Below, piece after piece: positions 1 through 5,345 of a DNA stretch of 8,125 nt. Under the pieces are notes generated by a model. The model did no database searches and was not told the DNA's origin. It saw only the letters and a program-made list of their open reading frames with translations. The DNA is from Flavobacteriales bacterium (lineage in GTDB: Bacteria > Bacteroidota > Bacteroidia > Flavobacteriales_D > Crocinitomicaceae). The stretch covers positions 1 through 8,125 of the forward strand of contig CANHBA010000094.1 of NCBI GenBank assembly GCA_947458985.1. The letters are read 5' to 3'. How positions within the stretch are numbered: position 1 is the first letter of the stretch; the number at the start of each line of letters is the position of its first letter. Made by a program: the position numbers and the translations under genes.

Positions 1-23
1 CAATTTAATTATTTCGATATATC

Positions 24-407
24 ATGAAAAAATTCCTTCACATCGCCTTTGGTTTATTGGTAAGTGCAACTGCAATGGCCCAACAACCAGCTCAAAAAGA
101 ACAAGAATTCAAAACTCCTGAAGAACGCGCTAAGTTCCAGACCGAAAAAATGGCCAGCGAGCTCCAACTTACTGCGGCACAAAAAGAGCAAGTTTACACC
201 ATCAATTTAGGTATCGCTCAAAAAAACGAAGGCATTCGCACCAGTACCTTCTCTGAAGAAGAAAAGCGCAGCATCATCAAATCGAACCGAGAAGCGCAAA
301 TCGAAATGCTCAAAAACGTACTCACCGCTGCTCAGTTTGAAAAAATGAAAGCTGAACTAAAAGAACAGCACACCCAAGGCGGAAAGGTCCACAACGAAAA
401 ACACTAA
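24..407 (+). CDS. Small exported Spy/CpxP-like (LTxxQ, DUF4890-type) protein
   Basis: Encodes 127 residues. Residues 1-19 form a signal peptide (MKK, hydrophobic core, then AMA before Gln20), so the mature protein should be periplasmic or secreted. The mature part is charged, rich in Glu, Lys and Gln, and predicted almost wholly helical. It carries two LTAAQ motifs, at residues 49-53 and 100-104, about 50 residues apart. Paired LTxxQ motifs mark the Spy/CpxP periplasmic chaperone and stress-sensor family, and similar small proteins in Bacteroidota are often filed as DUF4890. No cysteine or catalytic motif is present. The tail is His- and Lys-rich (HNEKH). The ATG at 24 is chosen because it directly precedes the signal peptide. 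Only 23 bases lie upstream, so promoter and upstream neighbour are unknown. A double intrinsic terminator follows the stop codon. Export is well supported; a chaperone or metal/stress role is inferred from the family only. Confidence 0.85.
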   Translation: MKKFLHIAFGLLVSATAMAQQPAQKEQEFKTPEERAKFQTEKMASELQLTAAQKEQVYTINLGIAQKNEGIRTSTFSEEEKRSIIKSNREAQIEMLKNVLTAAQFEKMKAELKEQHTQGGKVHNEKH

Positions 408-413
408 TTCAAT

Positions 414-445
414 AAAAAAAAGGCTCCAAACGGAGCCTTTTTTTT
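414..445. terminator. Bidirectional intrinsic terminator, copy 1
   Basis: Perfect hairpin GGCTCC (422-427), AAAC loop (428-431), GGAGCC (432-437). It is flanked by eight A (414-421) and eight T (438-445), so it has a U tract when read from either strand. It starts 7 bases after the stop of the small LTxxQ gene and also lies downstream of the convergent CotH gene, so it can serve both. Confidence 0.93.
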
Positions 446-458
446 ATTGAATTCAATT

Positions 459-487
459 AAAAAGACTCCAAACGGAGCCTTTTTTTT
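459..487. terminator. Bidirectional intrinsic terminator, copy 2 (one stem mismatch)
   Basis: Hairpin GACTCC (464-469), AAAC loop (470-473), GGAGCC (474-479), followed by eight T (480-487) and preceded by five A (459-463). A465 faces C478, an internal mismatch absent from copy 1, so the stem is weaker. It is the first hairpin met by RNA polymerase leaving the CotH gene, which ends at 527, and the backup hairpin for the + strand gene. Confidence 0.85.
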
Positions 488-526
488 ATGCCTATAATCC
501 TAGTCGTTTTAGGAATCTTTCAACTA

Positions 527-2791
527 TTAAGATTTAATGAACTTGAAAGACTTAGTGACTCCTGCTCTTTGAATCTCAATCAGATAGAGCCCACTCGCCC
601 AAGCACCGGCATCGATTTGGTGTTTACCGGCATTGATTTGAATGGTTTGTAATACTTGACCATTGAGGTTGCGCACACTGATTTGAGCTTGCTCCTCATG
701 GCTTTCGATATGTAATACATCTTGAAACGGGTTTGGATAAACCTGCACCTGGAGTACTTCGATTTCCTGAACACCGATATTACAATTGTTATTAGCCAAC
801 GGCGTTGGGATAATGGTTGCGAAATCTAGGCCTGCATCAGGGCAGCGTGCAAAAGAAATATTGGCGATTTGCGGACCAAAAGCGATTTGATCATGTAAAT
901 TGAAGCCGTGCGAGAGGTAAACGTAGTCTCCACCAGCGCTAAGTTTGAAATTGGCATGTAAACCTACTTGGTTCACATCGTTGTCGGCCCATACGAGTAA
1001 ATAGCCGTTGGCAGGAATACTTGTACCGGCAGGAAAAGCCCAAGCCATGAGGTCAAGTGGGTTGTCAGAAAGGTAAAAACCTGCTAAATCGATAGGGGTA
1101 TTCGTGGTATTGACAAGTTCGATCCAATCTTCGTCTTCGCCATTTAGGTCAAAAAGCAAAGAGTCGTTTGAAGCCAATACTTCATTGATGAGTAAAGAAC
1201 CCACTGCAGGGGCAGCAAATGTAACAGCCAGGGTATGAAATTCATGTTCTGCGCGCGCTGGAGAGAACAAACCCGCACTTGCGTTATCTGCGTAGATGTA
1301 ATACTGAAAAGTGAGGCCGTCAACCGGAACGTCTACACCATAAATGTGATCGCCAGCGGCGCCGTCGTTGTGGGTGCCATCGTCGAACATTTGAACGCGG
1401 TTGAATTTCAATTGGTGGTTGCCGCGGTAACCTAAATACACAGCTGTTTCATTGGTGCAAGTCGTGTTGATTGTGACTGTAGAACCGTAGTTTAAAGGTG
1501 TTGAACTTGCGCCATGCGCAGTAATTGAAGGGGCTTGCAATAGATAAGATGCATTGGTGCTGAAAAACTGTGCACGGGCATCCATCAATGCTTTGATGCC
1601 TGGAATGCTGCCTCCGCCACCCGGGCCGCCACCCGCCACTGCAGTAGTGAGGCTGTTTAAAAACTGACTGTAGGTATAAAATTTAAAAGGATCGGCTTGA
1701 ATAGAGGAGTCAGCGAGGGTCATGAGGTTTTGCGCCCAAGTTTCGTATTGGCCAGTGGCAAACATTTCTTGCACCATGGTGCGCACATGCGCCATGTACA
1801 TGCGCTTATAAAGCGGGTTGGCCATGATTTGCTTGATGAGCGGGTGGTTGGTTGAAGTTGCATTCGAAAAAGGATCGAGAGATGATGGCGTAAAGGTACC
1901 TGAACCCGTGCCGCCAGGAAAACCGCCAAAACTCATATTGACATCCCAAACCGTAGGTACAAAACGACCATTGGCATCCCAACTCAGGTAGTAATTTTGT
2001 CGAAAAGCGCCGCTGTAGGAGTCGAGGTTGACCAAAACATTATTAAAAGCAAGCATCCAGATGGCACGGTCGATGTCGAGCAGGCCTTCTATGTTCTGAA
2101 AATCATTGTTGAGTGTGTTGCACAAAGCGACTAAACGATTCCAGCCAAAATCAGATTGCAGTTCATAACCATTGAAATAAGCGCTGCTATCGGCACCAAG
2201 ATATTTGAGGTCCGGACTTGTGCCACCGCCTGGGCCAGCTCCGCCTACAGGATTGCATTTAAAATAAGTATCGTTGGAATGGTAATAATGTGCTTGATTG
2301 AAATCATCAGAGATGGCTTCATTGTTTGTATAAACTCCTCGATATTGACCGTTGATATATACCCGTGCAAAATTAGAACGCGGGCAATCCATGTACTGCT
2401 CAAGAACCTGATATGAAAGGATTTCTCGGATCATGGACGGATCTTTATAGCAGTTGGAGAGTTTGATGTCTGTGATTCCGTTGTAATCTTGGTTGTTTTT
2501 GATGGTATTGAGCTCTATGCGCAAAGGATTTTTTTGATTACTTGGATTGTAAGAGCTGTTTCCTTTGTAACGCACACCACAAGAGTCGTAAGAAACACCA
2601 TTGATGCGCACGGAGTCGGCATAAATGTAGGTTTCTGTTGCTTCGTTAGCGTCTAGTTGGGCATCCCAGTTGGTAAACGAAAAGAAAAGTTCAATGACTT
2701 GTATGGTATCGCGTTGGTAAAAATTTTGCGCATTGACATGAAAAAATGAACAGGTGCTAATAAGTAGGAAGGAAAATAGAATGCGTTGCAT
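527..2791 (-). CDS. Secreted CotH-domain protein with Ig-like, lamin-tail and T9SS type A sorting domains
   Basis: Encodes 754 residues from the ATG at 2791. An in-frame ATG 36 bases upstream (2827) would add 12 residues in front of a good signal peptide (residues 1-21, ending VNA before Gln22), so the later start is preferred. Residues about 25-415 match the CotH kinase-like fold: YKGNSSY (75-81), KLSNCYKDPSMIRE (110-123), VYINGQYRGVY (144-154), NLDSYSG (255-261) and VWDVNMSFGG (281-290). The Asp residues in the last two motifs (256 and 283) sit where CotH kinases have catalytic and metal-binding Asp. Two Gly/Pro-rich segments interrupt the domain near 182-191 and 386-394. An Ig-like domain with a DDGTHNDGAAGDHIYG motif spans about 420-525, and a lamin-tail domain (INEVLASND onward) about 530-650. 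The C-terminus (VYPNPF at 683-688 to the end) is a type A T9SS sorting domain, implying export across the outer membrane and surface attachment or release. CotH of Bacillus phosphorylates spore-coat proteins; whether this homologue is an active kinase, and on what, is unknown. Confidence 0.9.
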   Translation of the reverse strand: MQRILFSFLLISTCSFFHVNAQNFYQRDTIQVIELFFSFTNWDAQLDANEATETYIYADSVRINGVSYDSCGVRYKGNSSYNPSNQKNPLRIELNTIKNNQDYNGITDIKLSNCYKDPSMIREILSYQVLEQYMDCPRSNFARVYINGQYRGVYTNNEAISDDFNQAHYYHSNDTYFKCNPVGGAGPGGGTSPDLKYLGADSSAYFNGYELQSDFGWNRLVALCNTLNNDFQNIEGLLDIDRAIWMLAFNNVLVNLDSYSGAFRQNYYLSWDANGRFVPTVWDVNMSFGGFPGGTGSGTFTPSSLDPFSNATSTNHPLIKQIMANPLYKRMYMAHVRTMVQEMFATGQYETWAQNLMTLADSSIQADPFKFYTYSQFLNSLTTAVAGGGPGGGGSIPGIKALMDARAQFFSTNASYLLQAPSITAHGASSTPLNYGSTVTINTTCTNETAVYLGYRGNHQLKFNRVQMFDDGTHNDGAAGDHIYGVDVPVDGLTFQYYIYADNASAGLFSPARAEHEFHTLAVTFAAPAVGSLLINEVLASNDSLLFDLNGEDEDWIELVNTTNTPIDLAGFYLSDNPLDLMAWAFPAGTSIPANGYLLVWADNDVNQVGLHANFKLSAGGDYVYLSHGFNLHDQIAFGPQIANISFARCPDAGLDFATIIPTPLANNNCNIGVQEIEVLQVQVYPNPFQDVLHIESHEEQAQISVRNLNGQVLQTIQINAGKHQIDAGAWASGLYLIEIQRAGVTKSFKFIKS

Positions 2792-2854
2792 AAAAATAGT
2801 TTTGTTTAAGTCGGAATCGAGCGCCAATTAGTTGTAAACTTTTATCATTGTAAC
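2792..2854. promoter_or_regulatory. Divergent intergenic region between CotH and GH3 genes
   Basis: These 63 bases separate two divergent starts and must hold, or lie next to, both promoters. A perfect TAnnTTTG box (TAGTTTTG, 2797-2804, + strand) could be the -7 element for the GH3 gene, giving a leader of roughly 45 bases. No TTG lies at the expected distance upstream (about 2774-2776). No convincing consensus was found for the CotH direction. The region is AT-rich next to each start and shows no Shine-Dalgarno. Confidence 0.35.
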
Positions 2855-3997
2855 ATGAAGTTACCCATATTAAGCCTACTGAGCATTGGCCTGCTCTTTA
2901 ATAGTTGCGCTCAATCACCTCAAAAAAAGGAGCGCAAGCAAGAAGTTGTACAAATTCAGACCGAATTTGAATTACAAGATTTTCTCAAAGAAAACAAAGA
3001 CCTAGACGCAGCAGTTGAAAAAGTATTTGCGAGCCTAGACGACACCGCAATTGTGGCCCAACTCATTATGCCCGCTGTTGGGCGCTTGGGTCAAGAAAAA
3101 GCTACCATTGACCAACACATCAAAGACCGCATTATTGGCGGTGTACTCATGCTCAACGGCACCAAAGAAGGCTTCACTTCCTGGATCACAGACTTCGAAA
3201 AACAAAATGCTTCTTACGGCAACCTTCCTTTCTTATATAGTGCCGATGCGGAGCCGAGTTTGGTCAATCGCAAAATAATGGGCTCAACAATTGTCAAGAA
3301 AGCCAATGAGCTCAAGTCTATCGAAGAAGTACGCACTTGTGCCCAAACCATTTCCAAAGACCTCAATGACATCGGTATCAATTACAACTTTTCTCCTGTA
3401 GTAGATATGTCACCCAACGCAACCGTAGGCTTTAGGAGCTTTGGTGCGGTTCCGGCCAACATCATTCCTTGGTCTGGCGCTTTCATTGAAGAAACACAAG
3501 CGCAAGGCATTGTAGCCACTGCCAAGCACTTTCCAGGTCACGGCCTAGTTTCAGGCGATACACATAAAGCACTTCAGGTAATTGACGGCGAGCTCAAAGA
3601 AATCCAAAACTACCCACCACTTATTGCACAAGGCGTTTTGTCTATTATGGTGGCACATATCGCCGTTCAAAACAACTCCAAATATAACACCAACGGCTTG
3701 CCTTCTACTTGTTCAAAAGCAATCGTCACTGATTTACTCAAAACAGAAATGGGCTACAAAGGCCTTATTGTGACTGACGCCATGAACATGGGCGGTGTAG
3801 TTGCTGTACCTGAAGCCGCCTACAAAGCGGTTGCAGCTGGTTGTGATATCGTACTGATGCCTGTCGATGCCAAAAAAGCACACACAGAATTGCTTACGCA
3901 CTACCGCAAAGACGCCACATTTAAAGCACAAGTAGATGCTGCAGCCAAGAAGATCATTCGGATGAAAATTGCGCTAGGCTTATTGAGCGCTAAGTAG
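2855..3997 (+). CDS. Lipoprotein glycoside hydrolase family 3 (NagZ-type beta-N-acetylhexosaminidase-like)
   Basis: Encodes 380 residues, about the size of a single GH3 TIM-barrel catalytic domain. The N-terminus is a lipoprotein signal ending in a lipobox-like FNSC with Cys18, followed by a Lys/Glu/Gln-rich linker (about 20-35), so the enzyme should be membrane-anchored. KHFPGHG at 224-230 followed by DTH (Asp235, His237) matches the NagZ-subfamily loop whose Asp-His pair acts as general acid/base. VTDAMNM at 307-313 supplies the nucleophile Asp308. The substrate-loop motif, usually D-x-E-G-G-x-V-x-R in NagZ, reads DAEPSLVNR (131-139), with the Gly pair replaced by Pro-Ser. NagZ enzymes remove beta-linked N-acetylglucosamine from muropeptides or chito-oligosaccharides; this one's substrate is not known. 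It is divergent from the CotH gene. Its stop codon overlaps the convergent rimM gene by 8 bases, and its terminator lies inside rimM. Confidence 0.88.
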   Translation: MKLPILSLLSIGLLFNSCAQSPQKKERKQEVVQIQTEFELQDFLKENKDLDAAVEKVFASLDDTAIVAQLIMPAVGRLGQEKATIDQHIKDRIIGGVLMLNGTKEGFTSWITDFEKQNASYGNLPFLYSADAEPSLVNRKIMGSTIVKKANELKSIEEVRTCAQTISKDLNDIGINYNFSPVVDMSPNATVGFRSFGAVPANIIPWSGAFIEETQAQGIVATAKHFPGHGLVSGDTHKALQVIDGELKEIQNYPPLIAQGVLSIMVAHIAVQNNSKYNTNGLPSTCSKAIVTDLLKTEMGYKGLIVTDAMNMGGVVAVPEAAYKAVAAGCDIVLMPVDAKKAHTELLTHYRKDATFKAQVDAAAKKIIRMKIALGLLSAK

Positions 3998-4520
3998 TCA
4001 GGTATAAATCAATTAAACCCTCAGGAGCTTGGATATAGAGCTCCTTTTTTTTGCGCACGACTTTTTGAATCAGGCCGTCGAAAATAGGCACTAAGATTTC
4101 GGCACCATTCAGGTTGATTTGAAGCAAAGGATTGGCTGTCATGTCGATGACGTCTTCTACAACACCAATTGCACCGCGTACGGTGTCAAAAACCTGAAAA
4201 CCGATGATCTCGTGGTCGTAGAAAGAACTTTGGTCTAGCTCAGGCAATACTTCTAAAGGTAAGTAGGCTTTTTTCTTCACCAAGCGCTGAGCAGCTTCTT
4301 CAGTTTCTATGCCTTCAAATTTAACAGCCGCAAAGCCTTTGTTTTTGAGCTTGAAACCTTCGATAAAGAAAGGGGTGAGTTGGCCGTTGATGTCGAGATA
4401 GAGGGCATCTAAACCCTGGTAATCGGCCGGATGTGTAACGTCTAAAAACAGCGAAACTTCACCTTTGAATCCGTGAAGTTTCGCGATAAGACCTAAATAA
4501 TAGCAATCTTGAATTTGCAT
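3990..4520 (-). CDS. rimM: 16S rRNA processing protein RimM
   Basis: Encodes 176 residues, a normal RimM length. RimM binds ribosomal protein S19 and assists maturation of the 30S subunit head. The N-terminal RimM domain (about 5-90) opens with LGLIAKLHGFKGEV (9-22), the family hallmark. The C-terminal PRC-barrel domain (about 98-172) contains YDHEIIGFQVFD (101-112), a run ending EILVPIFDGLI (141-151), and the conserved PEGLIDLY ending (166-173). It starts 4 bases after the rpsP stop codon, so the two are co-transcribed, as is usual in bacteria. Its 3' end overlaps the convergent GH3 gene by 8 bases, and codons 157-166 overlap the GH3 gene's terminator on the other strand. No good terminator for rimM itself is visible; the only candidate is a weak hairpin (GCGCT at 3971-3975 with AGCGC at 3986-3990) with a poor T run. 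Confidence 0.97.
   Translation of the reverse strand: MQIQDCYYLGLIAKLHGFKGEVSLFLDVTHPADYQGLDALYLDINGQLTPFFIEGFKLKNKGFAAVKFEGIETEEAAQRLVKKKAYLPLEVLPELDQSSFYDHEIIGFQVFDTVRGAIGVVEDVIDMTANPLLQINLNGAEILVPIFDGLIQKVVRKKKELYIQAPEGLIDLYLTT
4024..4052 (+). terminator. Intrinsic terminator of the GH3 gene, inside rimM coding sequence
   Basis: Stem GGAGCT (4024-4029) and AGCTCC (4039-4044) with a 9-base loop, followed by eight T (4045-4052). It lies 26 bases past the GH3 stop at 3997. It has a U tract only in the + direction, since the sequence on the other side is not T-rich when read on the - strand. It coincides with rimM codons for a Lys-Lys-Lys run and the start of the PEGL motif. Confidence 0.88.
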
Positions 4521-4524
4521 ATGC

Positions 4525-5253
4525 TTATTCAGCAGCAGCTTCTTCAGATGCCTCTTCAGCAGCAGGAGCTTCTTCAGCAGCTACTTCTTCAGTTGCAGGT
4601 GCTTCTTCAGCAGCTACTTCTTCAGTTGCAGGAGCTTCTTCAGCAACTACTTCTTCAGTTGCAGGAGCTTCTTCAGCGACTACTTCTTCAGTTGCAGGAG
4701 CTTCTTCAGCAGCTACTTCTTCAGTTGCAGGAGCTTCTTCAGCAGCTACTTCTTCAGTTGCAGGAGCTTCTTCAGCAACTACTTCTTCTACTTCTGGAGT
4801 ATTTTTAGCTTGTACTTCAGCAGCTTTTGCTGCGTTAGCTGCAACCTCGGCTGCCATGCGATCAGCTTTCGCTTTCTCTGCACCTTTCACCAAACCGGTG
4901 ATTTTGCCTTCGATTTTAGCTTCTTTGTCAGCCAACCATTGGTTGAAACGCTCTTCTACTTGCTCAGCAGTTAATGCACCTTTTTTCACGCCGTTAAGCA
5001 AGTGATTTTTGTACAAAACTCCTTTGTAAGATAGAATAGCACGAGCAGTTTCGGACATTTCAGCTCCGGTTTGAACCCAAGCAAGTGTCGCATCGAAATC
5101 GATGTTGATTACTGCAGGATTAGCGGTTGGATTGTATGTTCCGAGTTTTTCGATGAATTTACCATCGCGTTTTGCACGGCTATCAGCTGCTACCAAATGA
5201 AAAAATGGTTTGCCTTTTTTACCGTGTCTTTGTAGACGAATGCGTGTTGCCAT
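4525..5253 (-). CDS. rpsP: 30S ribosomal protein S16 with long acidic repeat tail
   Basis: Encodes 242 residues, against roughly 80-90 for a minimal S16. The S16 core is residues 1-85: the start MATRIRLQRHGKKGKPFFHL, then ADSRAKRDGKFIEKLGTYNP (23-42) and AILSYKGVLYKNHL (72-85). S16 binds 16S rRNA and is needed for 30S assembly. Residues about 90-150 form a Lys/Glu/Ala-rich helical extension of the kind seen in Bacteroidota S16. Residues 156-232 are seven tandem copies of an 11-residue unit (EEV[AV]AEEAPAT), ending in EEASEEAAAE. The tail is strongly acidic, unlike the basic core. It is the first gene of an rpsP-rimM pair (4-base gap) with a clear promoter at 5311-5341. The usual Gram-positive neighbours (KH-domain protein, trmD, rplS) are absent here. 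Confidence 0.97.
   Translation of the reverse strand: MATRIRLQRHGKKGKPFFHLVAADSRAKRDGKFIEKLGTYNPTANPAVINIDFDATLAWVQTGAEMSETARAILSYKGVLYKNHLLNGVKKGALTAEQVEERFNQWLADKEAKIEGKITGLVKGAEKAKADRMAAEVAANAAKAAEVQAKNTPEVEEVVAEEAPATEEVAAEEAPATEEVAAEEAPATEEVVAEEAPATEEVVAEEAPATEEVAAEEAPATEEVAAEEAPAAEEASEEAAAE
4558..4788 (-). repeat. 33-bp in-frame minisatellite, 7 copies, in rpsP
   Basis: Seven contiguous 33-base units, each encoding EEV[A/V]AEEAPAT (the last ends in Ala). Copies are nearly identical in DNA, differing mainly at one codon: GTT or GTC (Val) in copies 1, 4 and 5, and GCT (Ala) in copies 2, 3, 6 and 7, counted from the protein's N-terminal side. High identity, including at synonymous sites, suggests recent expansion by slippage or unequal recombination. 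Since 33 is divisible by three, copy-number change keeps the reading frame. Confidence 0.95.
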
Positions 5254-5268
5254 TGTACTTTACAGTTT

Positions 5269-5283
5269 TGGGTCCGAAACCCA
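5269..5283 (-). promoter_or_regulatory. Small hairpin in the rpsP leader
   Basis: On the - strand the leader contains TGGGT, a TTCGG loop, then ACCCA, a 5-bp stem ending 15 bases before the rpsP ATG. It lies inside the roughly 50-base leader predicted from the promoter. A role in S16 feedback control or mRNA stability is possible but only inferred; the stem is short enough to occur by chance. Confidence 0.35.
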
Positions 5284-5310
5284 GGTTTATAAATAAGTGA
5301 ATTAAGGGTG

Positions 5311-5341
5311 CAAAGATAGCATTTTTATTTGAATGCGACAA
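5311..5341 (-). promoter_or_regulatory. Bacteroidota-type promoter of rpsP-rimM
   Basis: Read on the - strand, the -33 element TTG (5339-5341) is separated by exactly 20 bases from the -7 element TATCTTTG (5311-5318), followed by CA. This matches the Bacteroidota primary sigma consensus TTG, 19-21 bases, TAnnTTTG. Transcription should start near 5304-5306, giving a leader of about 50 bases. The -33 element lies 4 bases beyond the stop codon of the upstream sugar transferase gene. The spacer holds an inverted repeat, GCATT (5319-5323) and AATGC (5332-5336). Confidence 0.88.
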
Positions 5342-5345
5342 GTTG

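Larger units (their letters stand above)
406..487. repeat. Tandem direct duplication carrying an intrinsic terminator
   Basis: Two adjacent near-identical copies, 406-445 and 450-487, each read AATTCAAT, an A-rich run, a GGCTCC-type stem with AAAC loop, then eight T. They are separated by ATTG. Copy 2 has two fewer bases in the A run and one stem substitution (G to A, at 465). Copy 1 includes the last two bases of the upstream gene's TAA stop codon, so the duplicated unit began at the gene's 3' edge. Confidence 0.85.

Noticed and set aside
498..514. TCCTA/TAGGA hairpin between the double terminator and the CotH stop
   Set aside because: A five-bp AT-rich stem without a following T run in either direction; likely chance.
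2797..2804. TAGTTTTG as a definite GH3 promoter
   Set aside because: The -7 box matches the consensus but no TTG lies about 20 bases upstream; it is kept only as a low-confidence note in the intergenic entry.
2789..2827. Upstream ATG start for the CotH gene adding 12 residues
   Set aside because: The extension (MALDSDLN...) would sit in front of a complete signal peptide beginning MQRILF, so the downstream ATG at 2791 is the better start.
3971..3990. GCGCT/AGCGC hairpin as the rimM terminator
   Set aside because: Five-bp stem, 10-base loop and only AATTTTC after it on the - strand; too weak to call.
4509..4808. Open frame on the + strand giving a 99-residue Leu/Gln-rich protein
   Set aside because: It is the antisense reading of the rpsP minisatellite; the repetitive composition comes from the 33-bp units, and the rpsP frame on the other strand is unmistakable.
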